Shown: positions 35,891 through 44,648 of the stretch, one piece after another
Position numbering within the stretch: the first letter of the stretch is position 1
Layout of the letters: every line of letters starts with the position of its first letter
Assembly (NCBI GenBank): GCA_963798435.1
Contig: CAWCTF010000001.1
Span: 310,001-374,000 of the forward strand
Source of the DNA: JALHST01 sp963798435
GTDB taxonomy: Bacteria; Bacteroidota; Bacteroidia; Flavobacteriales; Flavobacteriaceae
DNA length: 64,000 nucleotides
Reading direction: 5' to 3'
Notes under the pieces: model-generated
What the model was told of the DNA's origin: nothing
What the model saw: only the letters and a program-made list of their open reading frames with translations
Database searches by the model: none
Translations under genes and position numbers: made by a program

Positions 35891-36091
35891 TTCAAACTGA
35901 TTGACAAAAAAATTGATGGTGCCATTACTAGGGAAGAAGCAGGAAAAGCCATTAAAAGTCTTAACTATTCAGATTTCGACGTGATTGTTACCGATAAGAA
36001 TAAGACCATTTCCTTAAAAGAACTTAAATCGATTCGAAACGAGCCTGAAGAAAACCCCAAAGCACCGAGAGTGTGGAGCACCATAATTTAA
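35891..36091 (+). pseudogene. C-terminal fragment of an EF-hand protein
   Basis: An open stretch of 66 codons lacking a start codon reads FKLIDKKIDGAITREEAGKA, then DVIVTDKNKTISLKELKSI, and a stop at 36089-36091. Two EF-hand loops can be seen: DKKIDGAITREE and TDKNKTISLKEL. In both, the middle acidic positions are partly Lys, so calcium binding would be poor. A TAA lies directly upstream, so the N-terminal half is gone. It sits in the 400-base spacer between the TPR regulator and the FKBP gene; nothing else was seen there. Confidence 0.5.
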
Positions 36092-36185
36092 AATAACGAT
36101 ATACTTATAAATTTCAAACAGATTGTATATTTGATGGTATAAAATGGGGACCCTGCGAATTCATAATATGATTCAAGTAAAAACA

Positions 36186-36755
36186 ATGAAAACAAAATTA
36201 AAAAGTTTATTAAAAGGAATTCTGTTGAGTATCATAATGATATCACTTTTTTCGATCTCAAGTTGCGGCGTTACCGATACCATTGAGGAAACCCCACCTT
36301 TGTCGGCACAGGAAAGATTAGACGAGGCGCTTGCCAAAGTCAATCAAGAGAAACTTGCCGCAGACCTTGCTATTATCGATGACACGCTGGCCAATGCCGG
36401 CTTTACCGACCGTGTTCAGATTGGGCCTAAGGGTGTTAGGTACATCATTGATTCCTTGGGAACAGGGGCTAAGCCTACCTTGCAAAACATAATCCAGATA
36501 AAATATACGGCAAAGCTATTGAATACGGGTGCCGAATTTGATGCAAGGGACCTGTATCAGACCTACTTATATAATTTTATTATCGGTTTTCAAACCGCGT
36601 TGCCCCAAATTTCATCAGGATCAATCATTCGGCTTTATGTGCCCTCTGGCTATGCCTATGGAGATACCGACGTTAAAAATGATGCTTCCGGCGAAGTAAT
36701 TATTCCTGCTAATTCAAATCTTTATTTTGAGATTGAATTGTTATCCGTGTTTTAA
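36186..36755 (+). CDS. FKBP-type peptidyl-prolyl cis-trans isomerase lipoprotein
   Basis: 189 residues from the ATG at 36186 (MKTKLKSLLKGILLSIIMIS). The lipobox is FSISSC. After a helical linker (SAQERLDEALAKVNQEKLA) comes an FKBP domain: IIQIKYTAKLLNTGAEFDAR, IIGFQTALPQISSGSIIRLY, VPSGYAYGDTD, and the last strand NLYFEIELLSVF. It should assist folding of exported proteins at the periplasmic face of a membrane. An upstream ATG at 36144 would add 14 residues before the signal peptide and is less likely. The gene is flanked on both sides by gene fragments. Confidence 0.9.
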   Translation: MKTKLKSLLKGILLSIIMISLFSISSCGVTDTIEETPPLSAQERLDEALAKVNQEKLAADLAIIDDTLANAGFTDRVQIGPKGVRYIIDSLGTGAKPTLQNIIQIKYTAKLLNTGAEFDARDLYQTYLYNFIIGFQTALPQISSGSIIRLYVPSGYAYGDTDVKNDASGEVIIPANSNLYFEIELLSVF

Positions 36756-36896
36756 TAACACTTCGACACTTTGAGACCAACAATTCCTGATACCTCGATG
36801 AATTGCTAGTTTGAATGCATTAAGGTTTTAGCAACAATCGGCCAAAATAATCTATTTTAAGTAATGGAACGTTAATTCAGCGTTCTATTTAATAAA

Positions 36897-37449
36897 TTGG
36901 AGGCCGATCCTGACGGTGGTGGTTTGTTGAGTTATGGTTACTACTCAGGCGAGAACATTACGGGTAGTGCACAAGGGCGTCCGTTGTTCGTCAGTTCCCC
37001 CTGAAAGCCGCTTCAATCCCGCCAACTTTATACGGGTACATCTCTATACGGCCTTTGCCGCGCTAAGACTCGGGAGGGATACTTTAAGACAAAAAGAGCA
37101 CGTTGTAATCGACCATATATTGGCACATGGCGGCCTATTCAAAACGCCCATGGTAGGTCAGAAAATGTGCGCCACGGCACTGAACGTGCCTGTTTCCGTG
37201 ATGCCAACTGCCGGTGAGGGCGGGACATGGGGAATGGCAGTTTTGGCTTCCTTTATGCTTCATAAGGAGTCGTACGCTGACTTGACCGATTACCTAGACA
37301 CCAGGGTGTTCGATACAATCGAAAGTCGCATGGTGTATCCTGACAGCGAACTGGTGCAGGGATTTTCACTTTTTTTAGAGCGGTACGTCGAAGGGCTTGC
37401 TATTGAGCAGGCAGCGGTCGATTATTTTTTGGAAAATTGGAAAAAGTGA
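36897..37449 (+). pseudogene. C-terminal fragment of an FGGY-family sugar kinase (ribulokinase/xylulokinase-like)
   Basis: The fragment opens in mid-protein (LEADPDGGGLLSYGYYSGEN, ITGSAQGRPLFVSS), loses frame in a run of five C at about 37000, and continues in the next frame with ESRFNPANFIRVHLYTAFAA, then IDHILAHGGLFKTPMVGQKM and MPTAGEGGTWGMAVLASFML, ending in VDYFLENWKK. These are the last 180 or so residues of a ribulokinase- or xylulokinase-like ATP-dependent kinase, including the GGLFKTP and AGEGGTWG segments of the nucleotide-binding lobe. The first two thirds are missing; a stop lies just before the opening residues. It is clearly a non-functional remnant. Confidence 0.8.
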
Positions 37450-37541
37450 GCATCACCGAGTAGTTAAGAAATATTAGTAGAATACAAATTTCGACCCAAA
37501 AAAGAGATGGATATATGGATTCAACAACTATAAAATCTACA

Positions 37542-37925
37542 CTATATTGCTTGAAAAATGCTTTGCATGTTCACCTTCGAAATGGGTTTATTAAAATAGC
37601 CTTGAACGAGCGGATGGTCTTTAACTAGAATACGATCAGCGGCGTTTTGAAAGGCGGAAAGAATATATATCTGTGTATTCCCCGGTTTGGGGAATAATCT
37701 TTCAAATTCCTTTAGAAAGTCCCATCCGTTTAAATTGGGCATGCCCAGATCCAACAATATAATGTCAGGTAGCCCTAAATCAGGAGCGGAGGATCCATTA
37801 TAGCATTCAAAAAATTGGTAGCCACTATCAAAACAAACAACGCTACAGGAAATATCGGTTTGTTCAATACAATACCTTGTGGCAAATTGTGAAACCATGT
37901 CATCATCAATGATACAAACCCTCAT
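37542..37925 (-). CDS. single-domain response regulator (CheY-like)
   Basis: 127 residues, receiver domain only. It has CIIDDDMVSQFATRY (acidic triad), the phospho-acceptor Asp in DIILLDLGMPNLNGWDF, YILSAFQNAADR in place of the Ser/Thr switch, and the conserved Lys in VQGYFNKPIS. The sensor partner is not in the neighbourhood. A broken paralogue lies at 5623-5975. No output domain is present, so it works through protein contacts. Confidence 0.85.
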   Translation of the reverse strand: MRVCIIDDDMVSQFATRYCIEQTDISCSVVCFDSGYQFFECYNGSSAPDLGLPDIILLDLGMPNLNGWDFLKEFERLFPKPGNTQIYILSAFQNAADRILVKDHPLVQGYFNKPISKVNMQSIFQAI

Positions 37926-38062
37926 GCACTTTCAATTATTTTAAAGACTCGAATAATTCATAGCACTCCCTTTAAATTGTGCTAAGATATTCCGAATAAG
38001 GCAATCATAGACTATAGTTGCACTTCAAGTGCGAACAAATATTTTAAAAGCTTCCAACGCCC

Positions 38063-38233
38063 TTAGTCAAATGCGAAACCTGTGAACACCCTAAATACAA
38101 AGGCATAGAGCACAATCAAGAACATGCAAAAACTAAACCAAGCAAACGCCTTGAAGTAATTGCGAAGTAGAAAACTACCGATATTTTTGAAACCTTCCGA
38201 ATAGATTTCCTTTAAAAGTAATATTGTATTCAT
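38063..38233 (-). CDS. small single-pass membrane protein (DUF6747-like)
   Basis: 56 residues from the ATG at 38233: NTILLLKEIYSEGFKNIGSF, then one membrane helix (FSFCMFLIVLYAFVFRVFTG) and the end GFAFD. The pattern (short amphipathic helix, FKN, one TM, FVFR.FTGFAFD) resembles small proteins common in Flavobacteriaceae, as far as I recall grouped as DUF6747; that name is from memory. The function is unknown. The longer start at 38284 is unlikely, since it would add 17 poorly conserved-looking residues. Confidence 0.6.
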   Translation of the reverse strand: MNTILLLKEIYSEGFKNIGSFLLRNYFKAFAWFSFCMFLIVLYAFVFRVFTGFAFD

Positions 38234-38685
38234 AAACATTGTTTTAACTATTTGGCAAAGATGACCAGGTATGAGAGAACGCATGTATGTTTTCGTTCAA
38301 GTATTGAAAAAAAACCGATTAACGGTAAGGGTGGATTCAGTTAAAGGAGATAAGTGTATTTTATCGATAAATAGCACAACGCTTTCCGGCGCTGAAACGC
38401 CTTTATAACCCGATTAATTGATTATGAGAATAGCCGATGCCGGGCATAGCCCATTGCAAAGAAACCAAACGATATTGAACGTACGCTCACCATTGTTCAA
38501 CCATCAGTGGGTTTTTTAAATTGAACTATCGAATTGTAAATTAATAAGGTTGTTTTGGTCTCGAAAAAGCAGCTTTCGACTTTAAAAAATTCTGATTTTT
38601 TCCGGTCCAGCACGATGCAACGAGCGTTACTATAACTAGCGTGACTCCTTTGATTTTCATTATTAATTGTTTTATGATTTAGCGC
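38234..38685. other. 452-base stretch, no firm gene
   Basis: A plus-strand frame of 41 codons (38283-38408, MYVFVQVLKKNRLTVRVDSV) has a start and an even composition but no recognised family. I do not call it. The rest is AT-rich spacer between the small membrane protein and the LamG-like gene. Confidence 0.45.
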
Positions 38686-39798
38686 CTACTCCAGTTCAAC
38701 TCCTTCTAAATGCTCCAATCTCGCCATAAGGGCCCATCCATAAAAGTCGTTGGCCAAACCAATCAACAGTTCGTTTTCCCCTTTTTGAAGGTGCAACGGG
38801 AAACTACAATTGTCCAAGGAAATGCGTCCATTCGGACTCTTCCGCATGCCCTGCACATAATTATCCTTGTCTACATAGATGGGCCTATCATTCAGGAAAA
38901 CCCATATTTCGTCAGAAAACCCCATTTTCAATTGCTGGCTTTGTGCCGCTTCAGCGGTGATTGTTGTTTTGAGCCAAACGTATTGCCTGCCCTGATGGGG
39001 CCCATACTTTCTAGATACATTGATCAAGCCTCTGCGCTCGGCACGTATAGGCTCCCAAGTAGCTTTGTCCCTTGGGATGTTATTCGTATTCAGTTCAAGG
39101 CCATAATTCAAGGTATCGGGTTTAGAAATTTGCCAATTGCGTAGATAGCGCGTATCGTGACGGGTCACATCGGGGCCAGCCTGTGGTGAGAGCCCTTCGG
39201 TTACATTCGGCTGTATTACCAAATTGGCAAAAATGGTCTGACCCGGGAATCCTGAACCCAACCCGATCCTTCCTTCCAATGTATTTCCCTCCATACTGGG
39301 TATCTCAAGATTGGGCGCTTTTGAATTATTGAGCCAAACCCGCAGTTGCTTGCCCGAAACCACCAATTTGAGATGGTTCCATTCCCCGATTTTTATATCG
39401 CCCGAGGTCTGGAATTCATGCTGTAAGTCCCAAAGATTTACCCCATCGATAATACTTGCATACTGAAGTGCATCGAAGGCATTTTTTCGAGTGGCAGCTC
39501 CGGTACGGACATACACATGTTCTGCATCATTGTTCTTTTGGCGAAAGTAGATCGTGGCAAAAGGCGAGGCTTGATCCACTTCGAAATCAACCTCTAGCGT
39601 ACCATCGGTGAAATCAAAATTTTTCAAGAACATAGACCCTGAGTTTTCGTTAAACCGGGCAGCTTTTTGGCCTTTGTAGGTCAAAAACTCAATTTTGCCA
39701 ACTTCAAAATCCCATTTTTCTGGGATCATTTCACTATTTTGGGCGAGACCATGGTTCGTGGTTGTTACAATTAGGAGGAGTACGCTGAGCTTTTTCAT
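38686..39798 (-). CDS. secreted concanavalin/LamG-like protein (DUF1080-related)
   Basis: 370 residues from the ATG at 39798. The signal peptide is KKLSVLLLIVTTTNHGLAQ. A first beta-sandwich domain (about 25-195) has GSMFLKNFDFTDGTLEVDFE, TIYFRQKNNDAEHVYVRTGA and GEWNHLKLVVSGKQLRVWLN, the pattern of DUF1080/LamG domains. A second beta domain (about 230-370) has VWLKTTITAEAAQSQQLKMG, DEIWVFLNDRPIYVD and HLQKGENELLIGLANDFYGW, like a galactose-binding sandwich. No catalytic residues can be named. It is divergent from the membrane-tethered HTH-like protein at 39898, whose outer part is also LamG-like. Confidence 0.82.
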   Translation of the reverse strand: MKKLSVLLLIVTTTNHGLAQNSEMIPEKWDFEVGKIEFLTYKGQKAARFNENSGSMFLKNFDFTDGTLEVDFEVDQASPFATIYFRQKNNDAEHVYVRTGAATRKNAFDALQYASIIDGVNLWDLQHEFQTSGDIKIGEWNHLKLVVSGKQLRVWLNNSKAPNLEIPSMEGNTLEGRIGLGSGFPGQTIFANLVIQPNVTEGLSPQAGPDVTRHDTRYLRNWQISKPDTLNYGLELNTNNIPRDKATWEPIRAERRGLINVSRKYGPHQGRQYVWLKTTITAEAAQSQQLKMGFSDEIWVFLNDRPIYVDKDNYVQGMRKSPNGRISLDNCSFPLHLQKGENELLIGLANDFYGWALMARLEHLEGVELE

Positions 39799-39897
39799 TT
39801 TTTGTTTTATTAATTTAGTTTTCAAATTTGTCTAAAAGCGGGGTTTTCATCCTATACAAACACATTCATTTTGAAACATTTTCATTTCAAATTTTAA

Positions 39898-41160
39898 ATG
39901 TCTGAAAAAGAATACATTACGAATTTAATTTCCCAGATTGAAGCCAAATTACAATGGGGAAATCCTGAAAATTGGAGTCATCAGGACTTTGATAAACTCT
40001 CTGAGCTCATTCAAAATAAAACGGGCCTAAACCTGAGTAATACGACCCTAAAAAGGGTTTGGGGAAAGGTAGAATACAAACACTCCCCTACCGTGACGAC
40101 CTTAAGCACCTTGGCACAATTCATTGATTTTGCCGATTGGCGCACCTTCAAGCAAGCTGCATCTGACAAACCCGCCCAGGAAAGTAATCCTACTGGGACT
40201 CCAGCAGTTGGAAATAAAAAGCGTGGATTAAATTCGACCCCGATCATCATCACGGCAGCTATTTGTATACTGATTATCGGATTTTGGTCTTTTAAAAAAA
40301 TCTTTACCGAAAGCATACATCCGGACGATTACAAATTCGAGATCAACAAGGTAATCAGCACTGGGGTACCCAATTCGGCGATTTTCACCTATGATGCCTC
40401 CAAGGCGCCTACCGACTCGGTTTTTATTGTCCAAACCTGGGACATTCGCCGCAAAACCCTAGTACCTAAGGACGGCAAAAAGCACTCGGCCATCTATTAT
40501 TATCCTGGATTTTTCAGGACAAAACTGATTGTTGATAATACTGTGGTAAAAACGGCCGATCTGCAGATTGCGACCGATGGCTGGTTAGCACTAATAGAGA
40601 CGCCAGGAGAACCTATCTATTTTAAAAAGGAAGACTTTGAAAAAGACAGCATGATCGCGATAAATGCCCCTGAATTTGAAAAGTACCACCTCCCCCTCTT
40701 CCCGACGAGCCCAAAACTCCGTTTTTTCAACCAGCGTGATCTGGGCGAACTACGTACCGATGATTTTACCTTTGAAACCACGTTGAGAAACGATTTTAAT
40801 CCCAAGACCGATGCGTGCCCAAAGGTCGAAGTACTTATACAGTGCAAAGACGATATCCTGATCATAGAACTGGGAAATAAGGCCTGTTCGGGCGAATTGC
40901 ACCTGACCGCCCTCGGGAAATACATTGAGAGTAAATATGCCGATTTATCGGGGTTTGGCACTGATTTACATGCATGGACGCATCTTGAAGTACGCGGAAA
41001 AGGCCAAATCTTAGAGTTTCTCGTAAACCAGAGATTGGTCCATACAGTTGCATATCCAAATATACCCTCTGGTATTGTCGGGGTACAGTACCGCTTTTCG
41101 GGACCTGGCGCGATCAGGGATTGTAAATTCACTTCGGGAAAATCAACGATAGTTTTCTAA
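39898..41160 (+). CDS. membrane-tethered protein: cytosolic HTH-like domain, one TM, periplasmic beta-sandwich
   Basis: 420 residues without a signal peptide. Residues 1-85 are a compact helical domain (FDKLSELIQNKTGLNLSNTT, LKRVWGKVEYKHSPTVTTL, STLAQFIDFADWRTFKQ) that resembles an N-terminal DNA-binding helix-turn-helix. A single membrane helix is near 115-132 (IIITAAICILIIGFWSF). The outside part contains an Ig-like piece and a concanavalin-like sandwich (DDFTFETTLRNDFNP, LHAWTHLEVRGKGQILEFLV, GIVGVQYRFSGPGAIRDCKF). It may sense a carbohydrate or surface state and pass it to DNA; this is inference from the layout. It is divergent from the LamG-like gene (99 bases). Confidence 0.78.
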   Translation: MSEKEYITNLISQIEAKLQWGNPENWSHQDFDKLSELIQNKTGLNLSNTTLKRVWGKVEYKHSPTVTTLSTLAQFIDFADWRTFKQAASDKPAQESNPTGTPAVGNKKRGLNSTPIIITAAICILIIGFWSFKKIFTESIHPDDYKFEINKVISTGVPNSAIFTYDASKAPTDSVFIVQTWDIRRKTLVPKDGKKHSAIYYYPGFFRTKLIVDNTVVKTADLQIATDGWLALIETPGEPIYFKKEDFEKDSMIAINAPEFEKYHLPLFPTSPKLRFFNQRDLGELRTDDFTFETTLRNDFNPKTDACPKVEVLIQCKDDILIIELGNKACSGELHLTALGKYIESKYADLSGFGTDLHAWTHLEVRGKGQILEFLVNQRLVHTVAYPNIPSGIVGVQYRFSGPGAIRDCKFTSGKSTIVF

Positions 41161-41391
41161 AAATCGATTTTGTGCCAACAGGTCGCCATGTGTTACGGTA
41201 CAAGATTTGGGAATTCTAAGGTATCCTCCACTAGGCCTTTGTGATATTCACAACTTAAGCCTCCTATAGTTCGTCTATCAGCACTTAATAGTGTGCCGTT
41301 CTTTCGAGGGAAACCCGTATCTTAAAAAAAATCGAACTTATTTGTAACCATTTCCTAAAAATCAGGTTACCCCTTTTGAGTACCTAAAAAA

Positions 41392-41946
41392 ATGCAAGCA
41401 CTGACCGACAATGCATTGATGTTTAAAGTTAAATCCGGGGAACTGGACAAGATGGGCTTGCTATATGAACGCCATAAAAAGAGGCTATTCGGGTTCTTTT
41501 ATAATATGAATTCGAATGCAGCCTTGAGTGAAGACCTTGTTCAGAATGTATTCGTAAGGATGTTGAAATCGCGTAATACGTTTACCGGGAGTGGCCTATT
41601 CGTCACTTGGATGTTCAAGATAGCACGCAATATAAATTATGATCATTACCATAAATACAAAAAAGAAACCAACCATCGTCAAGTTACCGAATTGGAATAC
41701 CGATTGCCTCAGAGCGAGGATTTGAACGAAACAATGGATCTAGAAGACGATGTTTCCCAATTGAACAGGGCTTTGCAAAAACTGACGCCGGAGAAGCGCG
41801 AAATATTGATCCTGTGCAAATACAAGGAAATCAAGTTCAGTGAAATCGGTAAAATTTTGGGATGTTCAGAGGGAGCCGCAAAAGTAAAGGCACACCGAGC
41901 GTTGAATGAGTTACGGACTATTTTTTTACAATTGGAAACCAGATAG
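41392..41946 (+). CDS. ECF-type RNA polymerase sigma factor
   Basis: 184 residues. Region 2 is visible as LYERHKKRLFGFFYNMNSNA, LSEDLVQNVFVRMLKS, then FVTWMFKIARNINYDHYHKY. Region 4 is RALQKLTPEKREILILCKYK, EIKFSEIGKILGCSEGAAKV and KAHRALNELR, with a normal helix-turn-helix. There is no region 3 or extra domain. The next gene begins one base after its stop and encodes a membrane protein that fits as its anti-sigma factor. The system probably senses envelope stress. Confidence 0.93.
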   Translation: MQALTDNALMFKVKSGELDKMGLLYERHKKRLFGFFYNMNSNAALSEDLVQNVFVRMLKSRNTFTGSGLFVTWMFKIARNINYDHYHKYKKETNHRQVTELEYRLPQSEDLNETMDLEDDVSQLNRALQKLTPEKREILILCKYKEIKFSEIGKILGCSEGAAKVKAHRALNELRTIFLQLETR

Positions 41947-41947
41947 T

Positions 41948-42751
41948 ATGGAGACGGAAAAATTTGAAATATGGGCGATGGAGTATGTATCGGGAAACTT
42001 GGATGCCCCTGGGCAAAACAAGTTCGAGGATTTTCTAAAAGACCATTTTGAATTTCAGGAACAATTCGAGGGCATAAAAGAAACATGGCAACGCTTAAAT
42101 ATGCTGAACGTGCCCTCCCCTTCCGAAAAAATGGATCAGCGGTTTTATGGGATGCTCCATAACGAAATCGGAAAAGCCGAAAACACGATGAAAGGCTCGG
42201 GCAATAAATTTTGGAGTTTCCTGGAAAGTGTATGGCGGCCTCAACTGGCCTTTGGTATGCTCCTATTGGCAATCGGTTTTGGTCTCGGGTATTTCTTAAA
42301 CTCAAACGAGACCGAAGTGCCATTAAGGACGACCGTTGTACATACCCCGGAAACAGAAGAAGTGCGGCAAAGATTGGTCTTGACACTACTAGACCAGCCA
42401 TCGGCCAATCAACGCCTACAGGGTATCAATGAGGCCAACAAGATCCCAGAAGTAGATAAAAAGGTCATTCAGGCGCTTTTACGAACACTTGACAATGACC
42501 CAAATGTGAACGTTCGTTTGGCGGCCATCGAATCATTGACCAATTATTTAGACAATGCTACCGTTCGGGAAGGGTTGGTACAATCGATCGTAAAACAAGA
42601 TTCGCCCATCGTGCAGGTTACCCTAGCGGATCTCATGGTAGCATTGCAAGAAAAGAAATCGGTAGAACCCTTCAAACAGCTTATGCGTTTGAAGGAGCTG
42701 CACGAATCGGTGCGGCAAAAATTGGAAACATCAATCGCGTCGATTTTATGA
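41948..42751 (+). CDS. anti-sigma factor-like membrane protein with C-terminal HEAT repeats
   Basis: 267 residues from the ATG at 41948, which directly follows the sigma-factor stop (an upstream GTG would overlap it). The N-terminal part (FEIWAMEYVSGNLDAPGQNK, FEDFLKDHFEFQEQFEG) resembles the cytosolic sigma-binding domain of anti-sigma factors, though no zinc HxxxCxxC motif is present. One membrane helix is near 85-105 (LAFGMLLLAIGFGLGYFL). The outside part has two or three HEAT repeats (ALLRTLDNDPNVNVRLAAIE, SLTNYLDNATVREGLVQSI, SPIVQVTLADLMVAL). HEAT units suggest protein contacts in the periplasm, perhaps with the DUF4097 proteins encoded next. Confidence 0.82.
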   Translation: METEKFEIWAMEYVSGNLDAPGQNKFEDFLKDHFEFQEQFEGIKETWQRLNMLNVPSPSEKMDQRFYGMLHNEIGKAENTMKGSGNKFWSFLESVWRPQLAFGMLLLAIGFGLGYFLNSNETEVPLRTTVVHTPETEEVRQRLVLTLLDQPSANQRLQGINEANKIPEVDKKVIQALLRTLDNDPNVNVRLAAIESLTNYLDNATVREGLVQSIVKQDSPIVQVTLADLMVALQEKKSVEPFKQLMRLKELHESVRQKLETSIASIL

Positions 42752-42830
42752 AAATAATCGGCAAAATTCCCTTTGGGACGAGTTTATTCATCAATCAATC
42801 TGTAGTAATACGGATAAAAAATCAAAAATC

Positions 42831-43700
42831 ATGAAAATAACAAGTATCGGTGTACTCTTGGCTACGGTCTTTGGTGTGCATTGTGTAGTAGCACAGAAAA
42901 AAGAATTTAAGGAAATCATCACCAAGGAAGTATCCTTTGAAACGACGGTCGATGACCCGTATCTCGAAGTACAAAATCTCAATGGGTCGATTACCGTAGA
43001 AGGCTATGACGGAAAGGTGGTGCTGCTGGAAGTCGAAAAAAAGATAAGTGCGAACACTACGAACGATTTGGAACTGGGCAAAGAAGAAATCGGCATCAAC
43101 GTACTAAAGGAAGGGAATAAGATCATTATCTATCCGAAAATCCCGAATATGGTGTATCGCGAGGGTCGATTTACGAACAGTAATTGTGATGGCTGGAAAG
43201 AGCTGGCATACGATCACAATCTAGATTTTAAGGTCAAGATGCCAAAAAATTCGAAATTAAAGGTGGGCACCATAAACCAAGGGGATGTGTTGGTAAAAAA
43301 TACCCGGGGCAGCTTCCTTGAGGCCCAGAATATAAATGGGGGAATTGTGCTTGAAAGTATTACAGGTCAGACCAAAGTACACTGTATCAATGGGGCTGTG
43401 ACCATTTCCTATGCCGAAAACCCGCGGGAGGCCTCTTCCTATTATGCGTTAAACGGCGACATCAATATCACCTATCAAAAAAATCTGTCGGCAGACATTG
43501 CGTTCAAGAGTATGAATGGGGATTTGTTTACCGATTTCGATATTGCCAAACAATTCGCCAAGACCAGCAAGGATGAAAGCGGAAAAGGCAGTAAGGCCCG
43601 CTATAAATATGAGTCGAAACCGGTCGTGCAAATCGGCAATGGAGGCATGGACTTTGATTTTGAAACCTTGAACGGGAACGTAATTATTAAAAAAATATAA
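42831..43700 (+). CDS. secreted DUF4097 beta-helix-like protein (first of two)
   Basis: 289 residues. The signal peptide is MKITSIGVLLATVFGVHCVVAQ. The mature part is a series of short strands with a repeated 'x-NG-x-I/V-x-V/I' rhythm: YLEVQNLNGSITVEGYDGKV, LKVGTINQGDVLVKNTRGS, FLEAQNINGGIVLESITGQT, VHCINGAVTISYAEN, KSMNGDLFTDFDI and ETLNGNVIIKKI. This is the DUF4097 adhesin-like domain, found in the LiaG/PspC-linked envelope stress genes of Firmicutes and widely in Bacteroidota. The next gene is a paralogue 11 bases on; both follow the ECF sigma/anti-sigma pair. Confidence 0.87.
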   Translation: MKITSIGVLLATVFGVHCVVAQKKEFKEIITKEVSFETTVDDPYLEVQNLNGSITVEGYDGKVVLLEVEKKISANTTNDLELGKEEIGINVLKEGNKIIIYPKIPNMVYREGRFTNSNCDGWKELAYDHNLDFKVKMPKNSKLKVGTINQGDVLVKNTRGSFLEAQNINGGIVLESITGQTKVHCINGAVTISYAENPREASSYYALNGDINITYQKNLSADIAFKSMNGDLFTDFDIAKQFAKTSKDESGKGSKARYKYESKPVVQIGNGGMDFDFETLNGNVIIKKI

Positions 43701-43711
43701 ATCTCCACATC

Positions 43712-44515
43712 ATGAAAAATACAATTAAAATTTTACTCGTATTCATAGTATTCCCAGTATTAATGGCGTCAGCGCAAGAAAGTGTCGACTTGTTCAGCGT
43801 TCCCTTGAGCAGACCGAACGAGGCGGGTCGATTGGAAGTGGGTCAAATATCAGGGTCCATACATGTGCTGGGCTATGATGGGAAAGAGGTCATCGTCAAA
43901 GCGTCCATTCAGGAACGGGGTTCGAGTGAAAAAACGAAGAATGGCCTAAAACGAGTCACAAACTCTTCAATGAACATCGGGGCCGAAGAAAAGGACAACA
44001 CGGTTCGTATCATCAATGAAAATCCCAATCGTGAGACCGACCTTGAGATCAAGGTACCCAAAAACTTTTCCTTAAAACTCAGCACCGTAAATAATGGCGA
44101 TATCGAAGTACAAGGCGTCAACGGGGAATTAGAAATAAGCAATGTGAATGGGGAAATCGTATTGCGCGATATCGGGGGCTCAGCTTCTGCCGACACGACC
44201 AATGGAGATGTTACCGTGGTTTTCAACAGCGTGAAAAGCAATGCCGGCATGGCGTTTAGTAGTTTTAATGGTACAGTTGATGTAACCTTTCCTAATTCAT
44301 TGAAGGCCAATGTCAAAGTCAAATCTGAAATGGGTGAAATCTATACTGATTTTGAGATGGCCGTCGACAAGCAAAAAGCCGTGGCAAAGACCGAGAAATC
44401 CTCCCAGACCTACAAGGTTAAAATTGATCAATGGGTCAATGGTACGATAAACGGGGGGGGGCCTGAGATGCTCTTTAAGACCTTTAACGGGGATATTATC
44501 ATTCGATCAAAATAA
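43712..44515 (+). CDS. secreted DUF4097 beta-helix-like protein (second of two)
   Basis: 267 residues with signal peptide MKNTIKILLVFIVFPVLMAS. The same repeat rhythm is seen as in its upstream neighbour: LEVGQISGSIHVLGYDGKEV, LKLSTVNNGDIEVQGVNGEL, EISNVNGEIVLRDIGGSA, DTTNGDVTVVFNSV, SSFNGTVDVTFPNSLKANVK and KTFNGDIIIRSK. The two proteins share the closing 'KTFNGDIIIR / ETLNGNVIIK' strand and probably arose by tandem duplication. It is the last gene of the sigma-factor unit; the hairpin at 44567-44624 ends the transcript. Confidence 0.87.
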   Translation: MKNTIKILLVFIVFPVLMASAQESVDLFSVPLSRPNEAGRLEVGQISGSIHVLGYDGKEVIVKASIQERGSSEKTKNGLKRVTNSSMNIGAEEKDNTVRIINENPNRETDLEIKVPKNFSLKLSTVNNGDIEVQGVNGELEISNVNGEIVLRDIGGSASADTTNGDVTVVFNSVKSNAGMAFSSFNGTVDVTFPNSLKANVKVKSEMGEIYTDFEMAVDKQKAVAKTEKSSQTYKVKIDQWVNGTINGGGPEMLFKTFNGDIIIRSK

Positions 44516-44566
44516 AAAGCCGTCAATGATTTTACACGGGTGCGTGTTTAACATAATCGGCCTACA

Positions 44567-44624
44567 AAACACCAAGGCTTCGAATAGGTTTATGACTCCC
44601 GAACCCTTCGAAGCCTTGGTGTTT
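44567..44624. terminator. long perfect inverted repeat, bidirectional terminator
   Basis: The arms 44567-44584 and 44607-44624 pair perfectly over 18 bases (AAACACCAAGGCTTCGAA with TTCGAAGCCTTGGTGTTT), with a 22-base loop. Genes on both sides point toward it (DUF4097 from the left, the small gene at 44649 from the right). The stem is longer than most intrinsic terminators. Confidence 0.8.
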
Positions 44625-44648
44625 CATTTATACGAAAAGAACACTACC

